From assembly GCA_038030265.1 (NCBI GenBank), contig CM075942.1:64546926-64610925 (forward strand): a stretch of DNA of 64,000 nt. The letters run 5' to 3'. Position 1 is the first letter of the stretch; the number at the start of each line of letters is the position of its first letter. Positions 1-12,310 of this stretch are shown here, one piece after another. The translations under genes were made by a program, and so were the position numbers. The notes under the pieces are model-generated. The model was not told the DNA's origin, ran no database searches, and saw only the letters and a program-made list of their open reading frames with translations. Source of the stretch: Corythucha ciliata (taxonomy: Eukaryota > Arthropoda > Insecta > Hemiptera > Tingidae).

Positions 1-119
1 GGCTATTGTTGTCTTCAGGGTTTGTTTTCCGAGCTCTGTCCCTTTAAAGCACTAAAATGTTCTGTTAACAATGGCTATAACCCTAGAATATTTCAAGTAC
101 TCCTTATTGGTGCACTCAT

Positions 120-250
120 GATTCTTCAAAGAGATTGAAGATCTTCAATTTAAACACGCACGGCGTAAACCAGAGGGGGGCAGTTCCCCACCCCATAGAC
201 TCAAAAGCGTGAATTTAGTGGGGCAGTTCCCCTCCCACCACCCCGGAAAC
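120..250 (-). repeat. G-rich dispersed repeat end
   Basis: Two blocks resembling GGGGCAGTTCCCC are separated by a segment reading 'tagactcaaaagcgtgaattta'-like sequence. The same block order occurs at about 14,329-14,405 and 31,078-31,140 in the opposite orientation, where it ends the composite repeat. I read this as a detached end of that repeat family. It has no coding potential. Confidence 0.5.
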
Positions 251-377
251 TATCAAAAAGTTGAAAATTCAAGTTCTGGCTCAGCAATTAAACCAATTTC
301 TCTCGTTTGGTCATAGAGGGGGGCTCATACTAGTTTTGGTGAGAAAGGGTGTGTAATTGTCAGTTCTTTGTGGACGA

Positions 378-1145
378 TGGGGTGATACGATGATGGGGTG
401 GAGGGGGAAGGACTTAAGCACTTTGTGCGGCCTCATGAATCAGGCAGGACTGGGTGTGCGGGCAGAGGACTTGCGGTTAACCCTGAAAAAGCCAAGCTTA
501 TACTCTTTACGAAAAAGAGGAGCTTGGGGGGCGGGGGGCTATTAGAATGAATGGTAGAGAAATAGAAAGGGTGGCAGAAGCTAAAATTTGGGGGTGACCT
601 TGAACGGTAAACTGTCGTGGACAATGTGTGTAAACAAGCGGTTAGGACATTTCATCAATGTAGGCGATTAGTGGGGAGTACCTGGGGCCTAACCCCCCGC
701 AACGGATGCTGTGGTTGTACACAAGTATGATTAGGCCTAGAATACTGTATGGGGCTTTAGTGGTCATGGGGGCGGGGGGCTGCTCGACCTGGCGGCTCTG
801 GGGACTCCAACAGCAGCAATAGAAATGTTGCTCCGGCTGCGACCCCTACATTTGGAGGTCAAGAAGCGCGCAATGGAAACATGTTATGGGTTGAAGGTCC
901 ATGAGAAATAGGCGGCTATTAGGGGAAAAGATGTGTGGGGTTGGGACACAGAGAAGTAGCGACGGAGCTCCAGAGAGTGGAAGCCTGCCACTCAGATGAG
1001 GAGTGACTAAAACCGTAAAGCGATTGGACATAGGAAGGAAGATACGGATTCGAGTCAGTACGAGAGAGGAATTCAGGGCACTGGCGGACCTACACCAATC
1101 GGGACCCGGGCGCGGTAAACTCTATGAGGCCCCTTGATCTACAGG
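378..1145 (+). pseudogene. Non-LTR retrotransposon RT relic (thumb/connection part)
   Basis: Translation in shifting frames gives pieces typical of the 3' half of an APE-type non-LTR reverse transcriptase. These are a VNPEKAKLILFTKKR-like segment near 475-530, GVTLNGKLSW near 592-620, and GTPTAAIEMLLRLRPLHLEV with a following KRAMETCYGLKV near 800-890. Several stops and at least two frame changes break the reading, so no protein is expected. These motifs lie after the catalytic YADD motif in I/LOA/R1/Jockey-group elements. The next domain in such elements, RNase H, is found 1.9 kb downstream after a tandem array, so this is probably the 5' half of one interrupted copy. The exact clade is not resolved. 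Confidence 0.7.
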
Positions 1146-1289
1146 ATAAACAAGAAATATAATTTTTATGTAGCGTTAAACTGGCTTTTACCTTATTTCA
1201 GCCACGGGTTGTCATTATTTCTACCCCCTATCAGCCAACTATAGCGCTTATGACCAGTTTAAGCCGCAAAATTGACGAATTTCTCCATT

Positions 1290-2980
1290 TCGAATGAGTC
1301 AATTTTACCCGCGAATGAGTGTTTTTTTCAATTATGACCGCATGCAACGTTTTTCTCAATTTCAGCCGCAAAGGTATTGTTTTTATCACGTGAAAAAGCG
1401 ATTCTCCTTGAATTTCAGCAACGGATTGGAGTTTTTAGGACAGAGCAAGAGCGTTCTTTACAGCGTTCTAGCAGTGAATTAGCACTTTTTCTCAATTCGA
1501 GCAGAAAATTAGCGCTTATTCACAGTTTAAGCCGTAAATTAGCGGGGTTTTTCACCAGTTTTGAGGTATGAATTGGCCCCTGAAGCCGAGAATTGCCGTA
1601 GGTAGGTACAACCATTTAAATACAGATTGAAATTTTTTATTTTACAGCCGCGAATTAGCGCTTTGTCTAAATTTTAGCAGCAGAGTAGAATTTTTATCCC
1701 ACGAATTAGCTGGTTTTCTCAATTTTTAGAAGCGAATCGGTACGTTTTCTCAATTTGAGCTAACAAATAAGAGTTTTTCTTAATTTTTGTTGCATTAATT
1801 AGTGATTTTCCTAAATTAGCTGCGTATTTTCAGGTCTTTTTTTACATTTTAGCCATGCATTAACAACTTCTTTTCACTTCAAGCTATGGATTAGTGCTTT
1901 AGCTCAGTTTTAGCTGTGAATTAGCGGGTTTTTTCTCCTATAGAAATGAATTGGCGCTATGTTTCAAATTTTGTCACAAATAAAATAATTGCCTTCAGAA
2001 GCCGAGAATTGGTGTCGGTATTTTCAATTATAAATAATTACTGAAAAATGATCTTCATTTCAGCCGCGAATTAGCGCTTTTCTCCATTTTAGCAGGAGAC
2101 TAGAACTTTTCTCAATTTGAACATAATACTGTCGTATTTATTTGCGTTTTCGTCTCACAAATTAGGGATTTTTCTCCATTTTTGCCACAAATTGGCGTTT
2201 ATGTCCTCATAGCGGCGAATTGCCAATTTTTCTCGATCCCAGCTGAAATTTAGTGGTTTTCTCTATTTTATCCGCATTAATTAGGGCTTTCCTCGATATT
2301 AGCCGTTAATTATTAGCGTTTTTTTCACATTTCGGGCCCGCTTTTTAAAAAATTTTTGTAATGGATTAGCAATTTTTCTGATGATTTTGTAATTCGGAGG
2401 CAGGAGTGATTTGTTTTCTTGTTTTCAATTTTTTTCGACCGATCCTGCCGGCGTTTTTGTTTTTAGCGACGTTGAGGATCGCTGAAAACAAAAGCGCCGG
2501 CAGGATAGGTCGAAAAAAACTGAAAGCAGTTTTTCTTTTCTCAGTTTTAGCCTCAAAATATCCTTCAGATGCTATGGATTGGCGTTTTCTCAGTTTTATC
2601 CGCGAATAAGTGATTTTTTTCTCACTTGTATAGCCTTGTTATAACGCATTTTCCTAAGCCGCGGGCTTTGCCTACACTTTAGGTTTTTTTTTGTTTTTGT
2701 TTTCATTCAAGCCGTAAAATTGCCTCTATAAACAGCGAACTAGCGATTTTTTTCTAAATTATGGTCTGAAATTTGCATTGAGAAACCTCAAATGAGCGCT
2801 TTTTCAGTTTTAGCCACGAATATTAGCGCTTGTTCAAAACTTTTTGCCGCCTATTCTTGCCCCTACACCGGCACATTAGAGCGCCTTCTCAATTGTATCT
2901 GCTTACGGACCTAAGGAAACTTGGGAATCAGCGTATTTCTGTATTTTAGCCGCGAATTTTGCCAAATCACTGTCATTCGT
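1290..2980 (+). repeat. F1 diverged tandem array (about 30 bp unit)
   Basis: Dozens of imperfect units follow the pattern 'tttttctcaattttag' then 'ccgcgaattagcgc', with length variation mostly in the T run. Units are strongly diverged, so the short ORFs across the array have no meaning. The same unit recurs at 8,885-10,345 in this orientation, and reversed at 15,950-18,360, 19,320-19,900, 37,900-38,300 and 51,650-51,950. It sits between the RT and RNase H parts of a non-LTR relic. Confidence 0.85.
2429..2520. repeat. Near-perfect hairpin inside the F1 array
   Basis: Two arms of about 40 bp (2,429-2,468 and 2,479-2,520) are nearly perfect reverse complements around a loop of about 10 bases. 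Each arm contains the GC-rich core GATCCTGCCGGCG or its complement. The arms do not match the F1 unit, so this is probably a small palindromic insertion or a recent inverted duplication. It is much better preserved than its surroundings. Confidence 0.75.
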
Positions 2981-2999
2981 GCGCCAGAACTCCTTTTCA

Positions 3000-4022
3000 T
3001 GTACCTAAATCCATCCGCCCCCCTGGCCCGTACCTCGGTACGCTACTGATTCAGGGTGCCAGAGGGAACCATGAATTGCTTCACGGATGGGTCTAAAAAT
3101 AAGTTGGAACCGAGGATGACGGGATCTGGGTTCTGGATACCTGAGTTTGAAGGTGAGGATAGTAGGCCCCTAGGAAAGTTGGCTACGGTTTTTCAGGCAG
3201 AGGTCGTGGCGATAAACGACCGTGTCCTGGAGCTAATTAGGAAGCGTGTGAGGTTTTGGGAGGTGGTGATCTACGCGGACAGCCGCGCGCAGACCTGGGG
3301 GGGGGGGCGGTGCCCGGGCCGGTAGTTGGGTCGGGCTTGGTGGCGGACTGTCGGCGGGGCATCACAAAGGCTACGGGGGAATGGGTAATGATGTGACCCT
3401 CGCCTGGATCCCTGGACACAGAGAGGATACGAGGGGAATGAGAAGGCTGACGAAATGGTGAAACAGGGGGCAAATATAGAAGTATGGAGACCTGAGCCGG
3501 TTATGGGCGGTCTCCAAGACAGTGGAGAGAGCCCCAGATAAAGGATTGGGCAGATAGGGAGGCCACCCAGAGTTGGAACGGCCTATAAGCCTGTCGGCAA
3601 GCATGGGCATGCATTCGAGAATGGGACAGGGAGGCGACGATTTGGCTGCGGTGGCAGCATGCGGAGAGTTGCAGGGATGTTTACAGGCCACTATGCGCTA
3701 CTTAAGCCCCTCTACGTAATGGGAATGGTGGGAGACCCGATGTGTCAGAGCTGGAGGAGGAATCGGCGGAAGAGTGTGAGAGGTATGGGGCTACTCATTT
3801 CCACATTTTCGGATAACAGATAGTTATCAGACATCACATTCTCCAGGGCCGAAGGGGTCCGGGTCCTTCAGTTTGTGAAAGCCGTAGATAGGTTTGTGGA
3901 TCCACACTATAGGTCTTTCCGAGTCTGACCCCATAAGGGCATGGCGCATGAGCCGGAAACAGCTCAAACGCCTCGGGCTCGGCTAGGCCGTGTGCGGGCC
4001 CACTGAATAATAATAAATAAAA
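3000..4022 (+). pseudogene. Non-LTR retrotransposon RNase H domain, C-terminal region and 3' tail (relic)
   Basis: An open stretch at 3,056-3,325 begins with an RNase H pattern. It shows NCFTDGSK, GSGFWI, then LGKLATVFQAEVVAI and IYADSRAQ, which matches the family's first Asp, the Glu-containing helix and the second Asp. The frame breaks in a G run near 3,300. LAWIPGHR (about 3,406) and then, one frame off, GYEGNEKADEMVKQG supply the last RNase H motif. Further on, GMFTGHYALL and GDPMCQ near 3,670-3,750 resemble the region before the terminal Cys motif of these elements. The copy ends in a tail of AATAAT/AATAAA repeats at 4,003-4,022, typical of a non-LTR 3' end. It probably belongs to the same copy as the RT relic at 378-1,145. 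It may be the same broad family as the element at 22-26 kb, which lacks this part. Confidence 0.8.
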
Positions 4023-5100
4023 ACCAATTTCTCGGAAGTCACCCTAATGAAGCCCAAATTTCTAAGGTTGGACTAAATGAAAAGCCACTTTCATGGTTTT
4101 TGCACCAGTAAAAGACCCAATTTTGGAGCTCTGACCCACAGAAACATTAATTTCTCAGACTTTTCCAGATTTTTCTTGCGAAAAAATTGGCAATTTCCCT
4201 GGGATCTGGCTCACTGAAAAAACAATTTCTCGGATTTCACTCACAAAAAAAAAAAACAACAAGATTTTGCGGATTTTTCTAAACAAAAAGAAACGTTCAA
4301 GTGTCATGCAAGCTCGCAAAAATCAATTAATTTTCGTCGCCCAAATTCCGAGGCTGTTCCCGCAGGTTTTGCGCTTCAAAACTCGCAACAGGTTTGGCTG
4401 ACTAAAAGACCCAATTTCTCGGAGTTAACGCCTTGTAAAACACCGATTGTAACTGATTCCTCGGATTTCACTCTCTAAAAAATCAATTTTGCGGATATTT
4501 CTCGCTGAAACAAAACAAGGTTCGCGTGTCGGGTTAAAAAAAAAAATCGCTTTTTTGGCTGTTGTTGCTGCCAAACAACAACAGCGCCTCGCTTTTTTGC
4601 GAGGCGGACTAATTTATAGGCCGATTTCGCTGATTTTTCGCACTAAAAAAAAAACAGCCGGTTTGACTCACCCAAAAAAACAATTTCTCGGATTTCGCTA
4701 TCTAAAAGAACCAAGTTTCGCAATTTTTTTCTCGCAAAAGAAAAACATGAATTTGGCTCACTGTACAATACATTTCTTGTATTTATTTTTCCTCGCTGAA
4801 TAACCAATTTCGGTGGTTTTTGTTGCCAACAAACCAATTTCGAGGGATTTTGTTGCCAGCGAGCCAGTTTCGCTGGGTGGTCCAATTAAGAGAAGGATTT
4901 CGCTGACTTTTCGCCCTAAAAACCGATTTATAAAAAAAAATTCTCGCATGTCGCTCACTAAAAAACAAATTTCGCTCTCTCAAAAATACTCATTTCGGCA
5001 AAACCCGAATTTTTCAGTTATTTTTTACGTTGCACAATTAAAACAACCTTTGGAGGGTATGGCTCACTAAAAAAACCACTTTGCTGGGTTAAAAAACTAT
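4023..5100 (+). repeat. F4 diverged tandem array (about 30 bp unit)
   Basis: Imperfect units follow 'ctaaaaaaccaatttctcgg' then 'atttcgctcac'. The reverse-complement form fills 36,590-37,250 and short parts of the composite repeat (14,160-14,290; 30,930-31,030). Two small GC-rich hairpins near 4,555-4,610 are part of local unit variation. No gene is visible. Confidence 0.75.
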
Positions 5101-8100
5101 TTTAAACGTCTTCAGCACCACTGTACCACACAAACTTATGGTCGGAGGGGAACGCCAGGTCATTCAGTCCCTGTCCCTTTTGTAAGACCAGACGGGGCTT
5201 GATGGCTGATGCGAGGACTGCAACTTGGCAGATTTTTACAGGCAGGCCTGTGTGAGTTCTTGACGATAAATTCGTCTCGACGATGGAAGAGCCCTGTTTG
5301 AGGGATTAAATTACTGCAGTTTACAGCCGTTTCAGTGGACCGAAATTGAATGTTTTTTGCTTCGAAAGTATCACTTTCTGTGGGGGGGAGGGAGGTTATC
5401 AGCTGTTCAACAGAAATTCTGGAATAAAAGGCTCAAAAGACAGTTATCCAGCCGAGATTTAGTTTTCGACAGATAGCTACCAATTCTGTGCAAATTCCGT
5501 ATCTGATGACCATAAATTGACTATTTTCAGTTCCAAATCGCCGAACATACGCCTGCAAAAAGGCGGCAATGGTGCAACTGAAATGTTCCCCCTATAGTGC
5601 GAACAAGATCAAGGGCAGGCTACGCCCCTAGCTGCTCTGATTGCGCACATGTTGTCCAAGAATGTACCCCCAGGGACCTTATTTTTCGTACAAATGGTAC
5701 TACTACACACTCCGAATGTCAATTTCTCAAATAAATAACCCAAAAAAAAACTTTTAAGAGTTCGAATTATGTGTTTTATGGTTATTTCGGGGATGAAATT
5801 TGTAAAATGCAAGATCTAACGTCGCTGTAGAACTTCCTGAAGATTAAAATGAGGCTTTGAAATCGATGACTGCTGCAGAAATGGAGCCAAAATAAAGGGG
5901 CGAAGTTTTAGGCGAGGAACTAACGCCAAAGTGTCGAGAAAACCCCGCCTTTAAAGCAAACATTAAAGCATGCAAGTGAAACCACTGAAAATTCACAATT
6001 TTTCGCCGGCGGCGTGACTGAAAGAATTGACACTTGATTTATCGCCGATAAAATTATACTACTTATGGCGCATCGAGTTCAATTAATAGAGGAACAGGAA
6101 TGGTGCCAGACATTTTTCCTTAGAAAACCGGTAACGTCTTGATTCAAGCCGGTCGCTTTTTCCCAAGTGGAAACGCAAGTTTATTAAAAGAATCTCTTGT
6201 CATTAACATTCATTTTTCCTCGCAGTGTTTTTAGTCCCGTTGCGGACGTGCCGTGAGTGCTGTTTTATTTTAACTGACTGCGTCGTTAAAGAGTCATAGA
6301 AAATGAACGTTATTCTTTGTTTTATAGGTGAAATACGCGGGATGAGAGGTTTTCATTTGAGATTTCTTGACTACCTCTGAGGAACTCGTAAAATTAAATC
6401 CTCATCAGCTAAATATTTATATTATATCAATCATAATAGTATTTTAGTAATGTTCAGACACAAAACAACAAGGCAACACTGTCAGAAATTACGGGAATTA
6501 ATTAATACACGAGGAAGTAAAATGGAAAATCTATAAAGGAATAAAAACTAAGCACACTATAAGAGTTACTTAGACCGTACAAGGCCGCGATATTGTACGA
6601 TTCGTTGTACTCTCACGAGTCTCAGCGCTGTGCAAAACAACAGTGCGTCAAATCGTTCAGAATAATGTCTGTTGAAAAGTTGTAAGAGAGAATAACCAAG
6701 GCTAAAAGGAGAAAAGGGTAAAAATATGCATTTTTAGCACTACAGGACCTCAGTTGACATTGACAGATGAAAAGTTCAGTAGGCAAAATTGAGTGTCTTA
6801 GTTGAATATTATAAAAAAGCGCTCAAGGCAATTAAAATTATTTTATTACGATTAATAACAATTGAACGAAGTATCCCTCGTCAGGTTGAATATAAAAGGA
6901 AAGATAAATGAATCCGTCCAGTTTACTCGCCCTAAATACCTTGAAATCACACTTGTCACAAACCAAACTTGAAAGTAAACTCTTTCGCCTCTGCTCCACC
7001 GCCACCATCAAGAGCACTCAAAATTTATTATTCTTTAAAACACGCAAGGATCAAAGCAAATTAATTCAAACACCGTCAGTTTTTATTTCCTTCAATATCA
7101 TTTGACCATCTCAAAAGTGTCTAGTTAATAAAGTAGAAGCAAAACGGGGTGACTTCGACAATTTCCTTCTTGATGATAATTATCACCGAGTGTTCAACTT
7201 AATATCCTTTTGAGCTAATTTATGACTCAGGAGAGGAAAGGCCTTTTTTGCACACTTGCAATTTAATTATATTGAAAAGACTTGGTCGTGAGTCAACGTA
7301 TTCGGCACGGAACCAACATGTCTCTCCCATCTTTAGTATAATAAATCGCCGATATAACCAAGACAGACTGCTGAAACAAAATTCATGATCTCTGCTAAGT
7401 GGTGACCCGAACAAAGAAAGGGTCAAGGTCGCCTGCGTTCGTAAAGCCAATTGCCGAGGGTCGTTAAAAAAAATTTTTGAATGCAACTTTCAGTTTCATG
7501 CAAAATCACAGCAAATATTGATCCCAAAAACTTTCAATGCTTTGTATATCGAGTCGCCTAATTTAATATGAAAAAAATAAACTCACATTTAAAATGTTGG
7601 CTCCAAAAAGTCTAAAATTCCAGGAAGTTTTTTGGTAAATATAAGGAATCCCACAATAAGATGAGCTGGATACAATTGGTTCACACAACAAAAAACACTC
7701 GCGAAAACACACAGAAAAAAAAAAAATAGCGAAACACGGCTAGTAAAGGACGCTCTTCCCGGGAGGGTAGACACGACGACGAACCGTACGGCTTCAACGC
7801 GTCCGTAGTAGTGAAGATTTTTTTTTTCCTTCTTCCGATTCTTCGAATCTGCTTCGAAGAACTTCTCCCCCACCAGGGCTCTTCACGGTTAAAAAAACCA
7901 GCCTTCACAGGCCGGTCAGTTTCCAAGAGGCAGAGCTCGGAGGAAGAGGACCTGTTACGATTATTCCCCTCTCTCTCTCTCTCTCTATGTATAGTCGCGT
8001 AGCGTTCACGTCCCTCTCATTTTATAGGCATAGACGGTGGGCTCTAGACACGGCGCCCTCCGCTGTTTCAATGCGAATGCGTGTGTTTTTCAGAATAGCA

Positions 8101-8880
8101 GCGAGTGCCGAGTGCTGGTGAAGGAGCATAAAGTTTCCCTATTCGGAGAGGGGGGGGGGGTTGCTTAATTTCTGGCAGATGGCACTAGGATCGTTTTTTT
8201 TGTTTTTTTTTTTACTGATGATACTGAGGAGGAAGCAGCTTCTTGAATGGTGAACGGGACGGTCGCGGTCGTGAGGGTTGTTGCCTACCAATCATACGTG
8301 ATGGGCTTGTATTATGTCGCAGGATTCTTGTCGAATCAGTCTTTTTCTAAAAATCCAGTGGCGGCGGAACCGGGGAGGCAGGGTGGGCGGCCGCCCCCCC
8401 GGAATTTAGTCTGGAGGGGCGTCGCCCCCCCAGGCTTCAATGCCAATCTTCTATCCCGAATACTGCACCCAAAGTTCTTATTCTATCCTTTTCGCTTCTT
8501 ATTCGAGGACCAAGCGACCGTCACTCAGATCGAAAACCCTGGATCATTCGCGAGAAGATGAAAAATAGCAATGCCTAGAACATCCCCCCCCCCATCTTTC
8601 ACTTTTCTGCAGACTTTTTGTTAGGTATATTATTGATTCTTCTTCTACACCTATTGGCCACCCTCCCCGGAGAGGGTTTTAGCCCAAATTTAAGCAATAT
8701 GAAGCACAGGCGTAGCAAGGGGCGTGCGGCGTGTCGGTGCGCACCAGGCATCTCTACCCTGGGGGCATCAAACCCGCTGTTTTGTTATGCGATCACCGCT
8801 ACCCAGTGGCAGAACAACACTTGTCCGGGGCCCGGGGCGGAAATCTCTAGGAGGCCCTTTAGTCTCTAATTAAACCGTAA
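5100..8880. other. No recognised gene; simple sequence and GC-rich motifs
   Basis: AT-rich sequence without a recognisable protein. Visible items are an A run near 7,714-7,727, a CT microsatellite at about 7,970-7,986, a G run at 8,150-8,160 and a GC-rich block at 8,356-8,440 (GTGGCGGCGGAACC followed by a C run). A related GC-rich block in reverse orientation lies at 11,255-11,300, so it is probably a dispersed repeat end. ORFs of 60-104 codons here show no domain and overlap low-complexity sequence. Confidence 0.5.
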
Positions 8881-8884
8881 ATAT

Positions 8885-10345
8885 ACTTTTTTGCAGCTTT
8901 GAAGAATATATTTTCCTCAATTTTAGCCACGAAATTGCCTCTATAGTGCGTTTTCTCAATTTCTTCCGCGAATTAGCTCATTTTCTCATTTTTTGCTGAG
9001 AATCGGCGCTTTTTACAAGCTTTTACCGTGAAGTTGCCTTAAGAATCCGCAAATTACGTAGCGTTTAAGTGCTCTTTCCCAATTTTATCCGCAAATTAGC
9101 AATTTTTCTAAATTTAAGCCGTAAATTCGCGCTTTTCTCCATTACAAAAAAAAAAACATTCGTGTTTTTCTCTATTTATTACCCTCGAATTAGCACTTTT
9201 TCGCAGTTTTAGCCGCTTGAATTAGCGCTTTTTCTCAATTTTATTCCCAAAGTTCCCCAAGAATGTGCAAGTTGGGGTATTCTCAATTTCAGCTGTGAAT
9301 TAGCCTTTTTACCCCCAATTTAGCAGTGAATGGGCACATTTTTTAATTTTAGCTGGAAATTATAGCACTTTTTCTCGATTTTATCTGCAAAATTGAAATG
9401 TTTTGTACCTTAGTTGTGAATTAAAGTTTTCCTCCACTTTTAGACGCAAATTCGCGTTTTTCTCTATTTCACGCCGTGAATCGCAGCGCTTTTTCTCAAT
9501 TTCAGTCCCAGCCCCGAGAATCCGTGAGTTGGCGTTTTCTGTGAATTCGCGCTTTTTCCCAATGTTTAAAGCTGCCAAATTGTAACACTTTATCATAATA
9601 GCGTGTTTCTCTATTTTTAGACTCGAATTCGCGTTGTTCTCTTTTTTATCCTTGAATTAGCGTTTTTCTCATCTTTACCGCGTTAATTAGCGCTTTTCAA
9701 CTTCAGCCTTAAAGTTGCCCCTAAGAATTGGCGTTTTCTCTCATTTTCAGCTGTGAATTAGCGTTTTGTTTCTCAATTTTAGCAGTAAATTAGCACATTT
9801 TCTTAATTTTAGCTACGATTTTTAGCGTTTATTCTCGATTTTATCCGTAAAATCGTAATTTTTCATACCTTAGCTGAGTTTTCCTCCACTTTTATCTAGA
9901 CGCGAATTCGCGTTTTTGACTATTTCACCCGTGAATAAGCGCTTTTTCTAAATTTTAGTCCCAATGTTGCCCCGAGAATCCTTGAGTTGGCGTTTCTCCC
10001 TTTTAGCTGTGAATTTGCGCTTGTTCTAAATTTTGAAAGTTGCTAAATTGTAGCACTTTATCACAATTTTAGCTGTAAATTAGCGTGTTTTTTTTTCAAG
10101 ACGACGCGAATTTGCGTTTTTCTCTTTTTCATCCTTGAATTAGCGCTTTTCTCAGTTTTAGCTGCGTAAATTAGCGCTTTTTTCTAATTTCGCCCCAACA
10201 ATTCGTGATTTTGCGTTATCTCAATGTCAGCTGTGAATTAGCTAGCGCTTTTTCTTAATATTAACAGCCATAAATTTCAGCAATTTTTCTCAATTTCAGC
10301 CGCGAATCAGCGTTTTACTCACTTTTACAAGCGAGTTTCGCCATT
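8885..10345 (+). repeat. F1 diverged tandem array
   Basis: Same unit and orientation as the array at 1,290-2,980 ('tttttctcaattttag' plus 'ccgcgaattagcg'), with runs of variant units such as 'agctgtgaattagcg'. It contains at least two internal stretches that read as higher-order duplicates (about 9,290-9,600 and 9,740-10,080), each with the same order of variants. Confidence 0.8.
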
Positions 10346-11428
10346 CGTTTTCATCTTATCTACTTGAAAATCCCGATTTTTCATCTTCAAGCTATTCAGG
10401 GGCCCCCATCCGAACCCCGGATCCGGATTTCTAGTTATGCCCCTACCTGCATTCCCACACTTTGCTGTTTTATTTGAGTACGAATGATTATCGTTTATTA
10501 TTTGAAACGAATACTTGCCATATTCTTGTGACAAAAAAACAACTAAGAAATCAATAATAGTATATGTATACGCAGGAGCTAAAGTCGTGGCTCTAAAACG
10601 CCGTAAAATTTGCCGCGGTACATTACATTACAAGCCCGGCGGGCGAGTCGAGGTAAATCCCCTTCCTACGAGTGATGTACGACTTTTTTCACGCGACAGC
10701 AAGGAAATGATAAAACTGACTTTGACAAATTGACTACTGACTCCTCGTGTCTTTAGTTTAAGAAGACCTTAAACGAGGTTATAACCCGAGTTCATTTACC
10801 CTCCGTACTAGGACGGAAAATATTTTCTGGACTAGTACAGAAAATTTCTCAAATGTCACTGTGCGGTAATGGTCAATTTTCCAGACATTTTTGGGTACAG
10901 AAAATGACTACTTTCGGAGCATGTCGCTTGAAAAATACTTTAGTTCCTAGGCATGAAAAGAGACACTTTTGGGACTCATTTGCGGCCGTAAAATTCGGTT
11001 TTAGTATCATGTGGGATAAAAATAAAATATTATTAGTCAAAAACCTATCAAGAATCAGGCCGTTGTATACCACGTTCAAATCATTCCCTAAATGCTGAAA
11101 ATTCAAGTCTATTGGGCACCTCCATACAATACCTTGCCTCCTCTATTTACTTAAAATTGAGAACTACACTACACTTCACCTTCTATTGATGAAAACTAAG
11201 GAAGTGATGGTAGTGTACGGTATTGTTGGGAAGGGAAGGGGGGAAGCGCCTTAATTTTCGCCCCCCCCCCCTGAACCAAAATACTTCCGCCGCCACTGTA
11301 AAAATCCTAGCCTTTTTGTAAAACGCCGCCTTTTTGTGGAAAACTCATTTTTTTCCTAATCAGCCTGGACCATTTAGTCTTATTATAGGCCGAGGTTTTT
11401 CAGGCCAATCAGACGTACTTGTCACAAT
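10345..11428. other. No recognised feature
   Basis: No coding similarity, tandem structure or terminal repeat could be recognised, apart from the C run at 11,262-11,271 and the adjacent GC-rich motif noted at 8,356-8,440. Confidence 0.4.
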
Positions 11429-11600
11429 CAGGGGTGGGCAAAATACTTTGAAAATGTATTTTAAATACAAAGCCCAAAATACTTTCAAAAACGTATTTTA
11501 AATACTGAAATACGAATACTTTTTGAAATGTATTTTGAACAAATTACAAATACAATTTTAAATACTTTTCAAAAATTCGATTTCGATGGCAAATAGTGCG
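11429..11600 (+). mobile_element. hAT-like transposon tip
   Basis: The segment opens with CAGGGGTGGGCAAAATACTT, a form common at the ends of hAT-superfamily elements. It continues with several copies of the near-palindrome GTATTTTAAATAC, as in hAT-derived MITEs. I found no matching opposite terminus or 8 bp duplication in the next few kilobases, so only one end appears to be present. Confidence 0.5.
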
Positions 11601-11714
11601 AAAAACACGAAAAATAAATAATTCAAAAATATTAGGACCTTCAATAGACAAGTTGACAAAATGTAGCTGCGCGAAATGGCCCTGCTGCCGATGCGCAAAA
11701 AAGTAGACAAGTTA

Positions 11715-11825
11715 TCACCAAGTATTTAGAGGTGAGGTGTGATTTCACTGTCGGTGATTTTGTCACTGTGACTACTCCGTCACTGTTGGTTCCGGTGACG
11801 ACCACATTGAAATCACCGTTCCGAC
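11715..11825. repeat. GTCACTGTGAC-rich dispersed repeat, copy 1
   Basis: Begins 'aagtatttagaggtgaggtgtga' and continues with repeated TCACTGTGAC-type words. A copy in opposite orientation lies at about 14,840-14,950 and includes the same 'aagtatttag' edge. The two flank the F3 array and composite repeat. Confidence 0.5.
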
Positions 11826-12310
11826 CCTCTAACGGTTACATTCTTTTTCACATATAATCGCCTCTTCATTCGTCACTTCTATCGCTTCACTGCGCTAGAG
11901 TCTTATATACTTATTAAAACGCAAAATCCCCTTGTCTCTTGAATTAAAATTGGAGCCGTCACCTAGCCATCTATCGCCCCAATGAACTCGGTAGCATTCT
12001 CCCCAAGTCTATTCCTCGTCTGTTGACTTTTTTTCTTGGACTTGGAATTGAACCTTCAGTGTAGGTCGGTAATATATTTTTATTCACTTCGTTTTCCAAG
12101 ACCTGTGCTACAGTGAACTTGTATAATTTTATTTTTTTTAAAAACACCTTCCTAGTCAGGGGCGTAGCCAGCCCTTGACCAAGGGACGTTATGGAAACTA
12201 GAGACCCCAACAAAAGAACTGGTAGCGCAATAAATCGTCAAATTCTTCCCCGGAAACTGAGTTTTCACAAAAAAAGGCTCGTAATCCATCAAAAACGAAC
12301 ATCTTCGTTG
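11826..12310. other. No recognised feature
   Basis: Non-repetitive AT-rich sequence. It contains the short motif AGGGGCGTAGCCAG (12,160-12,173), seen in many dispersed repeat ends, but nothing that can be assigned further. Confidence 0.35.

Noticed and set aside
4555..4612. Rho-independent terminator-like hairpins (GCGAGGC stem, T runs)
   Set aside because: These fall inside an F4 array in a eukaryotic genome and follow no gene.
8885..10345. CRISPR-like array because of the regular spacing of about 30 bp
   Set aside because: There is no constant repeat alternating with unique spacers; every unit is an imperfect copy of the same sequence, and the genome is eukaryotic.
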